From Corynebacterium sp. ACRPO (GTDB lineage Bacteria; Actinomycetota; Actinomycetes; Mycobacteriales; Mycobacteriaceae), in assembly GCF_022347205.1 (NCBI RefSeq), contig NZ_JAKRNE010000007.1, forward strand, positions 48,452 to 112,451: a DNA stretch of 64,000 nt, in the 5' to 3' direction. The position numbers and the translations under genes are program-made. The notes below the pieces were generated by a model that saw only the letters and a program-made list of their open reading frames with translations, made no database searches and was not told the origin of the DNA. Shown in pieces: positions 8,815 through 17,923 of the stretch (its first letter is position 1; each line of letters begins with the position of its first letter).

Positions 8815-10527
8815 TCAGAATCCCACATAATTCTTCTTGGCTACGCGGCGCGCAATCTTGCCGGAGGACGTGCGGTTGATTTCGCCAGGCGCCTTCCACA
8901 CGATGTCATCCGGAGTGATGCCATGGTGGGCAGTGACCGCGGTGCGAATGGCCTCGGTGGCCTCGGCATCGCCGGACGGCTGCGCATCATCGGCTCGCTC
9001 CACCAGCAGGACGAGGGACTCAGAGTCATTGCCTTCCACGGAGAAGGCAGCAACGGAATCCGGGCGAACCTGCGTGGAAGCGGCTTGCACCGTGCCCTCA
9101 ATATCCTGCGGATAATGGTTGCGTCCAGCAATGACGATGAGATCCTTCAGGCGGCCGGTGATATACAGTTCCCCATCCACGATGGCCGCCAAGTCTCCGG
9201 TGGCCATCCAGTAATCGTCTTCCGGCAGGCCATCCTGTTGACGCTCACCCAGGGTATTGCGGAAGGTCGCAGCGGTTTCCTCTGGGCGGTTGAGGTAGCC
9301 GGTGGCCATGTTGGGACCGTGGACCCAGATTTCTCCGATAACGCCGTCCTTTACCTCGGCGCGAGTTTCCGGATCCACAATGGCGAGGTGCTGGTGCGGA
9401 ACGCACTGTCCATTGGAGGCGTAAGCGACGGTGTCATCGGATTTCTCCTCGATGACTGCACGACCTGCGGCTAGCTCCGCGCGGTTAAAGTGCGAGATGA
9501 CCGGGCGCTTGTCAGTTTGCGGGGTAGACACAATAAGCGCCGCTTCTGCCAGACCATAGGACGGGCGCAGTACGGAACGGTCCACGCTGAAGGCTTCGAG
9601 GAAGGAGTCCACGGCCGATTCGGTCACCGGCTCGGAACCGATAATGATGCCGCCCACGTGCGAGAAATCTGCATCCTTGGCATGGCGAGCGGCGAGTTCC
9701 AAGGCAAAGTTCGGGATGGCGGCATAGGTGGCCTGCTTGCCCGCGGTGAGGCGCCGGACCCAGCGATCCGGGTGCTGGATGAAATCGCGCGGGGTCATCA
9801 TCTCGAAGTCGAGGCCCAAAATGGTGACGAATACGGCAAGGATGATACCCATATCGTGGTGCATCGGCAGCCAAGAAACGATGCGGGCAGGCATCTGCAG
9901 CTGCAGTGCCTGGAAGATCTGCGCCACGTTGGTAATAATCGCGCGATTGGTGAGCTCCACGCCGGCCGGGGTGCGGGTGGAACCGGAAGTGTACTGCAGG
10001 AAAGCAGTGTCTTCTGCGGTTCCCTCCACAGGAGTCCAGGAAGAAGCCAAAGAATCAGGAAGGGCGTCGAGGGAAATGATGCGCGGGCGCTCGCGTTGAG
10101 CGGAAAAGTACGTGCGCACTGCCGCCGCCGATACGCGGTTAGTCACCACGATGGACGGTTCGCAGTCACCAAATACGGCCTTGAGGTGGTCCGAGTGCCC
10201 CGGTTCGTTGGGGTCATATAGCGGAATCGGCACCATGCCCGCATATAGAGCGCCCAAGAAGCCGAAGACGTATTCTGGTGAATTACCAGCCAAGATAGCC
10301 ACGCGGGTACCAGGCTCTGCCACCTGCTGCAGGCGCGCCGCCACCGCCTTGATGCGGTTATTGACCTGTGCGCGGGTGAGCTCCCGGCAGGTTTCTTCCT
10401 CACCGTAGATCCACTGGCGCATCACCACGCGGTCTGGGTCGGTCTCCGCTTGGAAGAGCTTCTCTGCCAACTGGGCCAAGGTGAACTCGGGCGCTAGGAA
10501 CTGCCCCATCTGCGCTTTCAGATCCAT
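8815..10527 (-). CDS. fadD32: Long-chain fatty acyl-AMP ligase FadD32
   Basis: This 570-residue member of the acyl-AMP ligase (FAAL) branch of the adenylate-forming superfamily shows the P-loop-like motif YTSGSTRTPAGVELTN near residue 180, the core motif YWMATGDLAAIVDGELYITGR, and a C-terminal Lys in SSGKIARR. FadD32 activates the long chain as acyl-AMP and loads it onto the N-terminal carrier domain of Pks13. The protein is a little shorter than M. tuberculosis FadD32. The ATG at 10527 has AAGGAGAATCG upstream. It is followed by pks13 and accD3 and preceded by the cutinase-like gene, the conserved corynebacterial order. Confidence 0.95.
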   Translation of the reverse strand: MDLKAQMGQFLAPEFTLAQLAEKLFQAETDPDRVVMRQWIYGEEETCRELTRAQVNNRIKAVAARLQQVAEPGTRVAILAGNSPEYVFGFLGALYAGMVPIPLYDPNEPGHSDHLKAVFGDCEPSIVVTNRVSAAAVRTYFSAQRERPRIISLDALPDSLASSWTPVEGTAEDTAFLQYTSGSTRTPAGVELTNRAIITNVAQIFQALQLQMPARIVSWLPMHHDMGIILAVFVTILGLDFEMMTPRDFIQHPDRWVRRLTAGKQATYAAIPNFALELAARHAKDADFSHVGGIIIGSEPVTESAVDSFLEAFSVDRSVLRPSYGLAEAALIVSTPQTDKRPVISHFNRAELAAGRAVIEEKSDDTVAYASNGQCVPHQHLAIVDPETRAEVKDGVIGEIWVHGPNMATGYLNRPEETAATFRNTLGERQQDGLPEDDYWMATGDLAAIVDGELYITGRLKDLIVIAGRNHYPQDIEGTVQAASTQVRPDSVAAFSVEGNDSESLVLLVERADDAQPSGDAEATEAIRTAVTAHHGITPDDIVWKAPGEINRTSSGKIARRVAKKNYVGF

Positions 10528-10586
10528 CGATTCTCCTTAAGTAAATGGTTTCGGTAATAAAACTATCGGAGTTGGGGGAATGGTTG

Positions 10587-11501
10587 TTACGCGGCGTCGA
10601 TAAGCTGGCGAGCCCAACCCACTACCCATTGGTTGGCAGTCGTTCCATCGATAACGCCACTATTGGAGGCGTATTGCGCATGCACGCCATTCGCGGCAAT
10701 CAGACTCTGCGCGCGCTCTAGTGCATTGGTCACGTTTGGCGGGGCATCACACACCGAATCATTGGGCGCGCAAATCTGGAAGGTGCGATCCGCGAGGCTA
10801 CCGAACCCATTCTGGCGCGCACCACGCATGGAAGCCCCCGGCACGATGGGCTGAACCAATCCGGATACCGGCTGAAGGGCAATTTCAGCACCCACGCCGC
10901 CCACCTTGCGGCCTGGGTTTTGCCCGACGCCATTTTGGCGGCGGCCGTCAGCGATAAGGGCCACGCCTGCGATGTTTTCCGCCGGGACCACGCCCTGGCC
11001 GCCACCAATCTCATCGGCAACGTCGCCAGCAATCACCGCGCCCTGAGAAAAGCCGCTCAAAATGAACTTGGTAGCTGGGCAGCTTTGGTGAACGCTACGC
11101 AGCTCGTCATTCATCTTGGCGGTTCCCTCATTGCGGGAATCGTCGTAACTCATCTCATGTTGCGCATTAATGTTTTTAAATTGCGCGGTATAGGGAAGGG
11201 TCCAGACCTTCACGTCGTCCCCGTAGGCCTCCTGCAGCGGCTTCGTAATAGACAACATGAACGAGCGCGGGTTCGCAGAAGGATTAATGGGGTCGTCGTC
11301 AGCCGCGGACTCCCAGGTACCCGGGGCAGAAATGAACTCCACACGGGGGCACCACTCGGGCTGCTGCGGTTGCGGCGGCGCAGCCTGCTCCGTGGTGTGC
11401 GGAGCAGGGGAATCAGTGCCTTGGTTGAGGTAACGCGACGCGCCCACGCCGATGACAGCTAAAACGACGAGGGCCGCGACAACGGTAATAGTTTTTCGCA
11501 T
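10587..11501 (-). CDS. Cutinase-family serine hydrolase, membrane-anchored (Rv3802c-like)
   Basis: A 304-residue protein with an N-terminal signal anchor (residues 5-22) and a Pro/Gln-rich linker, then an alpha/beta-hydrolase domain. The nucleophile Ser lies in GFSQGAVIAG; the Asp is probably in NDSVCDAP and the His in VHAQYA. The orthologous position in mycobacteria holds Rv3802c, an essential cell-wall phospholipase/thioesterase tied to mycolate metabolism. The substrate here is not proven. The gene ends 59 bp upstream of fadD32 on the same strand and likely shares its transcript. Confidence 0.88.
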   Translation of the reverse strand: MRKTITVVAALVVLAVIGVGASRYLNQGTDSPAPHTTEQAAPPQPQQPEWCPRVEFISAPGTWESAADDDPINPSANPRSFMLSITKPLQEAYGDDVKVWTLPYTAQFKNINAQHEMSYDDSRNEGTAKMNDELRSVHQSCPATKFILSGFSQGAVIAGDVADEIGGGQGVVPAENIAGVALIADGRRQNGVGQNPGRKVGGVGAEIALQPVSGLVQPIVPGASMRGARQNGFGSLADRTFQICAPNDSVCDAPPNVTNALERAQSLIAANGVHAQYASNSGVIDGTTANQWVVGWARQLIDAA

Positions 11502-11523
11502 GGATTAGTTGTACCAGGTAAAC

Positions 11524-11958
11524 CTAGCAAATCCCTGAACGTGCGGAATCCTTGATGAGCTGGGAAAGCTCCTCAAAACTCTGCGTGGCGCGCTGCTGCT
11601 CGATGAGCTGGCCAGCAACCGCAGAAATGGTGACCTCATTCTCGTCACAAGCCGCTTTGCCGGCTCCAAGGAGCTGATCCTCTACGCCATCGACGTTAAC
11701 GCCGGCGTCCTTGAGCTTGTCCAAGTACTTGGCGTCCGGTTCCGGCACCTCAGCGGACGGGATTTCAGAGATCTCGCGCGCACCGCGGTCTTCTTGCGAC
11801 TTAGAGGTGGCACTCTCCGAAGAAGAAGAAGGGGCCTCGGACTCCCGCTCGAGGGGCGCGACCTCGGTCTCTTGCGGCGGTTCGCTATCCACCGTGGCGG
11901 AATCGCAGCCCGCAAGACCCAAGCACAGCGCCGCGCCCACAACTACTAGCTTGCGCAT
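11524..11958 (-). CDS. Putative lipoprotein, DUF732-like
   Basis: This 144-residue protein has a lipoprotein signal ending in the lipobox LAGC (Cys18). A low-complexity Ser/Glu/Pro region (about 20-70) follows, then a compact helical domain with two cysteines (in AACDEN and RSGIC) that probably form a disulfide. The pattern YLDKLKDAGV near the start of the domain resembles DUF732 secreted proteins of mycolata. It lies 2 bp after the mycoloyltransferase stop and 22 bp before the cutinase start, so it is part of the operon. Function unknown. Confidence 0.7.
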   Translation of the reverse strand: MRKLVVVGAALCLGLAGCDSATVDSEPPQETEVAPLERESEAPSSSSESATSKSQEDRGAREISEIPSAEVPEPDAKYLDKLKDAGVNVDGVEDQLLGAGKAACDENEVTISAVAGQLIEQQRATQSFEELSQLIKDSARSGIC

Positions 11959-11960
11959 AG

Positions 11961-13907
11961 CTACTTCTTCTCGGTCCGAACCTGGCCGAGGACCTCGCTG
12001 ATCTTGCCGTGCTGGAATTCCTGGCTCAGGCCGCCAGCGGCAATCTCGGAATAGTCAGAGGTAGGCCAACCGAACTCGCCCTGCTCCCAGCCAGCCTGGC
12101 CCCAGCGGTCCATGATCTTGCTCTTCAAGATGTAGTGCGCACCAGTCTTCGGGGACCAGTAGATGCTGCCCTTCTCAAAGGTCTGGAAGAAGCCGCCGTT
12201 GACGGCGTTCTCACCTGACGTCGGGAAGCCAAGCGCAGATTCAGCGCCGCCCATGTCCTTGTACTTGGCGCCGATAGCGCCGTGAACTACCTGGTTGGAG
12301 CCATCCGGGTTACGGGTCAGGATGCCATCCTGGAATTCCTGCATGTAGCCCTCGCCGACCTTCTTAACCGAGCCAGTCGGGTACTTCAGGTCGCCCTTTT
12401 CGTAACCGTTCTTGCCCCAGGCCTGGAACATATCACCGGTAATCTCCCACGCGCCGGTCTCCGGGGACCAGTAGATGGAGCCGTGCTCGAAGTGCACGAA
12501 GCGGCCTTTGCCGTCCGGGGTCTTAGACTCGCCGGTCTTAGGGAAGCCCAGCCAGGAGGTAGGTCCGCCGATTTCGGCGTAGCGTGCACCAATGCGGCCG
12601 AAGAGGGCGTGCGCACCGGTATCCGGGGACCAGTAAGCGGTACCAGACTCGAAGTCCTGGGCTTTGCCCTTCTTGGCGACGTCGTACTCGTTATTCAAGC
12701 AAGAGCCAATGACGCCGCTCTTGGTTTCCTTGGCGATGGCACCAATGGCCTCACAGTCCGCACCGCGATCAGCCTTGTCCATCTCGAGGGCATCTGCGAT
12801 GTAGGGCCATGCCTGCTGCATCTCAAACTGCCAGTATTCCCAGCTGTGCACGCCGGATGGGCGGAACTTAATCACTGGGTTAATCTTGGCGCGCTTTGCA
12901 TAGTCCACATAGGTCTGGGTCGACATACGGGAGATGACCTCCAAGCCCATGCCGGCGAGGTTTGCTTGACCCTTGGCTACGGAGTTGGCGTTACCAAAAT
13001 CGTCCTTGCCCGAACCTGCAGAGACATAGACCTTCATGTCCTTCAGGTTTTCAATGCCCAGCTTCGGATCGTGGTCGATCCAGTTTTGGGAACCTGGCTC
13101 GCCCCACATCTTGCGGGAATCATAACCGCCGGCATCGCGCTGCGCAGCCATAATGGCTTCCGGCATGCCGCGCGTAGTGGTGTCCAGGTAACCGGAGAAG
13201 GAACCCACGAAGTTGAACAGGTGCGGGTTGCGCTCAGCCAAGTTCATCGCGGCCGTGCCGCCCATGGACAGGCCGGTGACCGCACGCTTGTGGTTCGAGC
13301 GGTACTCATTATCCAAGATGGGGATCAATTCCTTGGTGAGGAAAGTCTCCCACATGTAGCGCTTACCGCGGTCTGCCTGCTCCCAGTCCGAGTAGAAGGA
13401 AGACTCGCCGCCAACCGGCATAATCAGGTTGACGTTACGGTCAGCGTACTGGTTCAAAATATTGGTCTCGATGGTCCAGCCGGACTCATCGTCACGCGCA
13501 CGCAGGCCGTCAAGCGCCCATACCTCTGGGAACTTCTTTTCCGGGTGGGAGTACCAGTCACGAGCCAGCTGGATCTGCACCTTCTGCTCTTTGTCCGGCA
13601 TAGCCGCGGACTTGATGTAGACCATCAGGTGGCGGTTGGTCAGGTACTCCACGCGGTTGATCTTCACGCCCTCCGGCAGGCCCTTAACATCCGGGTATTC
13701 GGTGTTCAGCGGGGTGCGAGCGGGCGGCTCCTTGGGCGCGAAATGATCGGACAGGCTGGAATCGCCGCCGATGGCGGAAGAGAGATCGCCTACGGAAGAT
13801 TGTGCGGTGGCGTTTGGCAGCAGAGCCAAACCCACGGCAATAGCGGTAGGTACTGCGGCCACTGCAAGGCCCTTGCGAGCTTTGCTCGGGGAAGTGCTTT
13901 TGCGCAT
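11961..13907 (-). CDS. cop1: Mycoloyltransferase with C-terminal LGFP repeats (Cop1/MytA type)
   Basis: A 648-residue secreted protein. A signal peptide (about 1-36) precedes the antigen-85/esterase-D fold. The nucleophile Ser is in GLSMGGTAAMN and the catalytic His is in GVHSWEYW. After residue 400 come about four LGFP repeats, visible as SWLGFPKT, SALGFPTS and FGWPTSDY, which are thought to hold the enzyme to the wall. Family members transfer mycolates from trehalose monomycolate to arabinogalactan or to a second TMM. This is the PS1-like form specific to corynebacteria. It leads the run into the lipoprotein and cutinase genes. Confidence 0.94.
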   Translation of the reverse strand: MRKSTSPSKARKGLAVAAVPTAIAVGLALLPNATAQSSVGDLSSAIGGDSSLSDHFAPKEPPARTPLNTEYPDVKGLPEGVKINRVEYLTNRHLMVYIKSAAMPDKEQKVQIQLARDWYSHPEKKFPEVWALDGLRARDDESGWTIETNILNQYADRNVNLIMPVGGESSFYSDWEQADRGKRYMWETFLTKELIPILDNEYRSNHKRAVTGLSMGGTAAMNLAERNPHLFNFVGSFSGYLDTTTRGMPEAIMAAQRDAGGYDSRKMWGEPGSQNWIDHDPKLGIENLKDMKVYVSAGSGKDDFGNANSVAKGQANLAGMGLEVISRMSTQTYVDYAKRAKINPVIKFRPSGVHSWEYWQFEMQQAWPYIADALEMDKADRGADCEAIGAIAKETKSGVIGSCLNNEYDVAKKGKAQDFESGTAYWSPDTGAHALFGRIGARYAEIGGPTSWLGFPKTGESKTPDGKGRFVHFEHGSIYWSPETGAWEITGDMFQAWGKNGYEKGDLKYPTGSVKKVGEGYMQEFQDGILTRNPDGSNQVVHGAIGAKYKDMGGAESALGFPTSGENAVNGGFFQTFEKGSIYWSPKTGAHYILKSKIMDRWGQAGWEQGEFGWPTSDYSEIAAGGLSQEFQHGKISEVLGQVRTEKK

Positions 13908-13999
13908 AGGTAAACGTCCTTGAAGATTTGCCGCGGTACCTTTCCGAGGGTTCCCCTCCCCCCGGACCGATGCCTGCGGCGTGAGCTGTCTATCGTGTG

Positions 14000-14022
14000 C
14001 TCAAGTTTAAGTTGAACTTGAG
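14000..14022. promoter_or_regulatory. Inverted repeat upstream of cop1, candidate operator
   Basis: CTCAAGTT (14000-14007) and AACTTGAG (14015-14022) form a perfect 8-bp inverted repeat with a 7-bp spacer, which itself holds a nested AAGTT/AACTT element. It lies about 95-115 bp upstream of the cop1 start and just after the dehydrogenase stop. There is no U tract, which argues against a terminator. It could bind a dimeric regulator of the mycoloyltransferase gene. Confidence 0.5.
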
Positions 14023-14045
14023 ACTTACGCTAGACTGACACGCCG

Positions 14046-15446
14046 CTACATTGCCGGGGAGTTGCCCGGGTTATCCTGTCCGCTGACGCGGTACAGGTGC
14101 TCGTTGACAAACTCGCCGACACCCCAGCGTGCCAGCTCGCGGCCGTAGCCGGAGCGGTTCACGCCACCGAATGGCAGGCCTGCTGCGGTTACCGACGCCT
14201 CGTTAACAAACGTCATGCCATCGTTGAGCTGGTTTGCCACCTCGAATGCGGCATCCAGATCGGTGCCCCACACGGAGCTGGACAGACCATACTCCGAGTT
14301 ATTGGCAATCTCGATAGCCTCTTCAACATCCTTGGCCTTGTAGACAATAGCCACAGGGCCGAAGATCTCGTTGCAGCCTACGTCGGTGGATGGGTCGACG
14401 TCGGTAAGCAGCGCAGGCTCCATGTAGGCGCCCTCGCGGTCAATCTTCTTGCCGCCTACGCGAATCTTGGCGTCGCCGTTGGCCGCAGCCTTTTCCAGGC
14501 GCTCCACGATCTCATCGCGAGCATCAATGGAGGACAGCGGGCCAATGTCGGCATTCTCGTCGTCATAAGTGCCGACCTTCATGTCCCCAATCTTCTTTTC
14601 CAGGTACTCCACGGTGCGGTCGTAGAAGTCCTCCAGAACAATGAGGCGTTTTGGCGCGTTGCAGGCCTGGCCGGTGTTGTACATGCGGATCAGGCTGTAC
14701 TGATCCAGTACCCACTCCAGGTTCTCATCATCAATAACCAGGAACGGATCGTTGCCGCCCAGCTCCAGCACGGACTTCTTGTAATTTTCACCGGCGGTCT
14801 TGGCCACGGCAGAGCCTGCAGCCTCCGAACCGGTCAGCGAAACACCCTTGATGCGCTTATCCGCTACAAAGGCATCCATCTGGGAACCGGAAGCGTAGAT
14901 GTTGATGTACGCGTCCTTCGGTAGACCAGCCTCTTCCAGGATGTCCTGGCACGCCTGGGAAGACAGCGGGCAGATGGAAGCGTGCTTGAGCACAATAGTG
15001 TTACCCAGGAGCAGGTTAGGCGCCGCGAAGCGGGCTACCTGGTAGTACGGGAAGTTCCACGGCATGATGCCCAGCAGTGGACCGATCGGCTCCTTGCGCA
15101 CTACGGTCTTGTCGGCATTCTGTGCCGGCAGGTACTCGTCGGCAAGCAGCTCGTGCGCGTGCTCGGAGTAATAGCGGTAAATATCGGCAACAATCTGTAC
15201 CTCAGCCTTGGCCCAACGGGTCAGCTTGCCCATCTCGCGGCCGATATGATCGGCCAATTCATCAATGCGCTCTTCATAAAGATCAGCCGCGCGGGACAAA
15301 ACCGCAGCACGCTCCTCGATGCGAGTGGTCCGCCATGCATCGTAGGCCGCGGTGGAGCGGTCTAGAATGTCATCGCGCTGCGAATCATCGATACGTTCAA
15401 ACTGGTCTTCACTCTTGCCTGTGTTTGGATTCTCAATAGCGAACAT
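14046..15446 (-). CDS. NAD(P)-dependent succinate-semialdehyde dehydrogenase family protein
   Basis: This 466-residue aldehyde dehydrogenase has the catalytic Glu in VLELGGNDPF and the catalytic Cys in NTGQACNAP, and the motif EIFGPVAIVY near the C-terminus. The closest family by pattern is the GabD-like succinate-semialdehyde dehydrogenases, which oxidise succinate semialdehyde to succinate. No GABA transaminase or permease is nearby, so the substrate is uncertain. The gene and the HNH gene upstream separate the two mycoloyltransferase genes and have no evident part in mycolate synthesis. Confidence 0.88.
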   Translation of the reverse strand: MFAIENPNTGKSEDQFERIDDSQRDDILDRSTAAYDAWRTTRIEERAAVLSRAADLYEERIDELADHIGREMGKLTRWAKAEVQIVADIYRYYSEHAHELLADEYLPAQNADKTVVRKEPIGPLLGIMPWNFPYYQVARFAAPNLLLGNTIVLKHASICPLSSQACQDILEEAGLPKDAYINIYASGSQMDAFVADKRIKGVSLTGSEAAGSAVAKTAGENYKKSVLELGGNDPFLVIDDENLEWVLDQYSLIRMYNTGQACNAPKRLIVLEDFYDRTVEYLEKKIGDMKVGTYDDENADIGPLSSIDARDEIVERLEKAAANGDAKIRVGGKKIDREGAYMEPALLTDVDPSTDVGCNEIFGPVAIVYKAKDVEEAIEIANNSEYGLSSSVWGTDLDAAFEVANQLNDGMTFVNEASVTAAGLPFGGVNRSGYGRELARWGVGEFVNEHLYRVSGQDNPGNSPAM

Positions 15447-15467
15447 GCGCCCCTGTATAGTCCCAAC

Positions 15468-16613
15468 TCACAAGCCTTGCAATGATCCCCTCCTAAGCTT
15501 GAGGAATCGCTCCCACGTCAGCTTCCAATGAATATTCCGGGGTGCGAGAGGACCTGCCGCTCGGTCCACTTCGTAAGTGCCATCCTCAAACATCCAGACA
15601 ATATCTCCGGTAAACGGGTCCATGATGTATCGCACCCGACCATCCGTCTTCACGTTATGGTGATGCTGGCACAGGCTCACCAGATTTCCCACACTGGTAG
15701 GCCCTTTGTCGCCGTACTCCACTCGGTGATCCAGTTGGCAATAGTGCGCTGGCATTGAACACCCCGGCCACCGGCAGATCGCGTCCCGCCCCTGCACCCA
15801 GGCACGGATTTCTTCTGAGGGTACATACTTTGTGACGTCCTCGGCGGTTAGAGTTCGCACCGCAGAGTCATGTGCTAAGTCCTCTCCCAGATCGCACCAT
15901 CCGGCGCTAGGAATAAAAACGCGGGAGGGATCCTCGCCGGTACGATAGGTGTTAATCACCACCTTGGTACTAGTGCGGTTAAAGATCAGATTTTCCAGCG
16001 CCTGCGCCTTTGACACCCCGTCTTGTGCTGCCGCTTTATCAACATGCCTGGAGATTGCCGCCGCAGTAGCCTTATCTGTCTTCAACACGATCGTGGCTTG
16101 TCCACCCGAATAGGACACCGAGACTGCACGCTCGATTTGCGCCGACAAATCGGGCTTCAGCAGCCCATCAAGGAATCCGCGCAGGAAACTTCGGATTTCC
16201 GGTTCCGTCGGCACGTGCTGCCCTGGGTCTTTGGGCGTGAGGAAATCCGCCAAGGCCGCATCAACCAGTTGGATCTGCACTTCGTCCTCACCGAGGGGAC
16301 GTAATTCCACGTCAATGACTTGGAGTCGCGGAAGGTCCAAAATCCAATGTTCTGTTTGTACTGCGGTAGTAAGCGGCAATTCGCGCATCCGGAAATGGGC
16401 TTGGATCGCACTTGATACCCGCCATCGCGAAAGACCGAGCCTCCTAGACAACACGGCCAATGTGCAATCAACGTCGTCTTCTAACTGTGGCAACACTGCC
16501 TGGAACAGTTGCCATGATTGAATTCTTTGCACCATGGCCATGACACACACGGTGTCTTCCATGTCATTGGTAGAAAAATACGCCTGTTTTGGTGGTGCGG
16601 TAGCAGTAGTCAC
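15468..16613 (-). CDS. HNH endonuclease domain protein (13E12/DUF222-type)
   Basis: A 381-residue protein with a long helical N-terminal region and a C-terminal HNH nuclease motif (about residues 280-330): CRWPGCSMPAHYCQLDHR, then NLVSLCQHHHNVK. The two Cys pairs fit a zinc-stabilised HNH fold. Such proteins occur in many copies in actinobacteria and are often repetitive or mobile-associated; their role is unclear. Translation starts at GTG 16613 behind AGAGGGGGAGC. A TAATCT -10-like element with TTGCGC upstream lies near 16660-16690. Confidence 0.85.
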   Translation of the reverse strand: MTTATAPPKQAYFSTNDMEDTVCVMAMVQRIQSWQLFQAVLPQLEDDVDCTLAVLSRRLGLSRWRVSSAIQAHFRMRELPLTTAVQTEHWILDLPRLQVIDVELRPLGEDEVQIQLVDAALADFLTPKDPGQHVPTEPEIRSFLRGFLDGLLKPDLSAQIERAVSVSYSGGQATIVLKTDKATAAAISRHVDKAAAQDGVSKAQALENLIFNRTSTKVVINTYRTGEDPSRVFIPSAGWCDLGEDLAHDSAVRTLTAEDVTKYVPSEEIRAWVQGRDAICRWPGCSMPAHYCQLDHRVEYGDKGPTSVGNLVSLCQHHHNVKTDGRVRYIMDPFTGDIVWMFEDGTYEVDRAAGPLAPRNIHWKLTWERFLKLRRGSLQGL

Positions 16614-16733
16614 GAAAGCTCCCCCTCTGAAAAATTTCGCACACCCAATCGAACTGACACCCCTAGATTAGCGCAACGCCGTGGCACCCGCAATAGCTAG
16701 ACGGATATTTGTTCGATACGACTCGCAAAAGAA

Positions 16734-16760
16734 AATCCCCTTTCCTTAAGAAAGGGGATT
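16734..16760 (-). terminator. Rho-independent terminator after the second mycoloyltransferase
   Basis: The arms AATCCCCTTTC and GAAAGGGGATT pair perfectly around a 5-base loop. On the minus strand the stem is followed by TTCTTTTGC. It lies 12 bases past the stop codon of the gene at 16773. Confidence 0.88.
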
Positions 16761-16772
16761 CGGCCGCAAGAC

Positions 16773-17786
16773 TTACCAAGCGTTCATGACGTTAAGCACC
16801 TGTGGCTTAGAGCGGTTGAGCTGGTAGCCAAACTGCTCCCAGTTGTGCAGCCCCTGGGCCGGGTAGTCCACGGTCGGGTTCAGGCCCTGCAGGCGAGCGG
16901 CGCCTTCCCACACGCGGGTGGTGATATTGGAGCCGAACTCGAGTGCAGCACCTGCCGCTTGGTGCTCCGGCAGGTAGTGGCTATCGCCGGCGCCTGGGAC
17001 ACCAGAAGCTGCGGAGATGTACAGGTTGGTATTGCGCAACTTTGGAATAAGCAGCAGCGGATCGTTCTGGAAACGCTTCGGGTTAAACAGGGAACCGTAC
17101 ATAGCGTTGATGTTGAATCCGCCCGCATCCAGCATGGCAAAGCGCATCATGGTCTGAGCGCCCGGGACCGTGGTGGTCAGGAAGCCAGAGTAAGACATTG
17201 CCTGGCGGAACTGGTTCGGGTGCTTTGCAGCCAGGGTCAGGGCGGCACCGGCACCCATGGACAGGCCAGCAATGGAGTTGTTGTTGCGGGCAACACCGAA
17301 GTTGCGCTCCAAGTAGCCAGGAAGCTCGCTGGTCAGGAAGGTCTCCCACTTGTAGTTGACCGGATTTTCCAGGTCGTAGGTAGCAGGACCCTGCCAGTCA
17401 GCGTAGAAGGAAGCAGCACCACCGACGGGCATAGCGAGGGTGATGTTGTGCGGCTCGTAAGTCTTGGCAGCATTAACGTCATTTACCCATGCGTTAGTCC
17501 GCTCGGTGGCACGCAGGCCATCTAGCAGGTAAAGGGCAGCATTGCCGCCACGCTTTGCCGGCTGAACCTGCACCGGGATGGTGCGGCCCATAGCCTGGGA
17601 CCAAACGTCGCAACGCTGGACCCACCAGCCAACCTTGTCCCACTCACACGTACCAGTGGCGTCACGGCGCAGCCAGTCGCGGTTGGCTGCCTCTGCCGGC
17701 TGGGAACCTGCCACGACGGCCAGGCCCAAAGCTACGGCAACTGCCATGATGACTGAAAGGACGCGACCCTTGATGGATGCAGTCAT
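16773..17786 (-). CDS. cmt2: Mycoloyltransferase, short form (Cmt2/MytB type)
   Basis: This 337-residue secreted protein has a signal peptide ending near AEAAN (residue 34) and an antigen-85-like fold. The nucleophile Ser is in GLSMGAGAAL and the catalytic His in GLHNWEQFG close to the C-terminus. It lacks the LGFP repeats of the larger paralogue at 11961. Family members make trehalose dimycolate and mycoloylate arabinogalactan. It has its own promoter region and a strong terminator, so it is probably transcribed alone, at a high level. Confidence 0.93.
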   Translation of the reverse strand: MTASIKGRVLSVIMAVAVALGLAVVAGSQPAEAANRDWLRRDATGTCEWDKVGWWVQRCDVWSQAMGRTIPVQVQPAKRGGNAALYLLDGLRATERTNAWVNDVNAAKTYEPHNITLAMPVGGAASFYADWQGPATYDLENPVNYKWETFLTSELPGYLERNFGVARNNNSIAGLSMGAGAALTLAAKHPNQFRQAMSYSGFLTTTVPGAQTMMRFAMLDAGGFNINAMYGSLFNPKRFQNDPLLLIPKLRNTNLYISAASGVPGAGDSHYLPEHQAAGAALEFGSNITTRVWEGAARLQGLNPTVDYPAQGLHNWEQFGYQLNRSKPQVLNVMNAW

Positions 17787-17839
17787 CTTTCTCCTTCAAA
17801 CTACTCGGTGATTGTCACTAAGTTCTATCGTCCGGAACC

Positions 17840-17845
17840 TGTATA
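17840..17845 (-). promoter_or_regulatory. Candidate -10 element for cmt2
   Basis: TATACA on the minus strand with TTATCG 17 bases upstream, about 55 bp before the cmt2 ATG. The intervening 5' leader carries AAGGAGAAAG as ribosome binding site. This is a pattern call only. Confidence 0.4.
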
Positions 17846-17923
17846 CCGTTAACGTCACGGATCGATAACAATGTCACAGAATAGTGTAACTTAGGTTCCC
17901 CCTAAAGTCTGCATTTAAAGGGA

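Noticed and set aside
12282..13913. Long + strand frame of 543 codons opposite the cop1 gene
   Set aside because: It is the antisense shadow of a clear mycoloyltransferase gene; no ribosome binding site and no protein-like motifs.
16023..16521. + strand frames opposite the HNH gene
   Set aside because: No ribosome binding sites, no motifs; the minus-strand HNH protein is clear.
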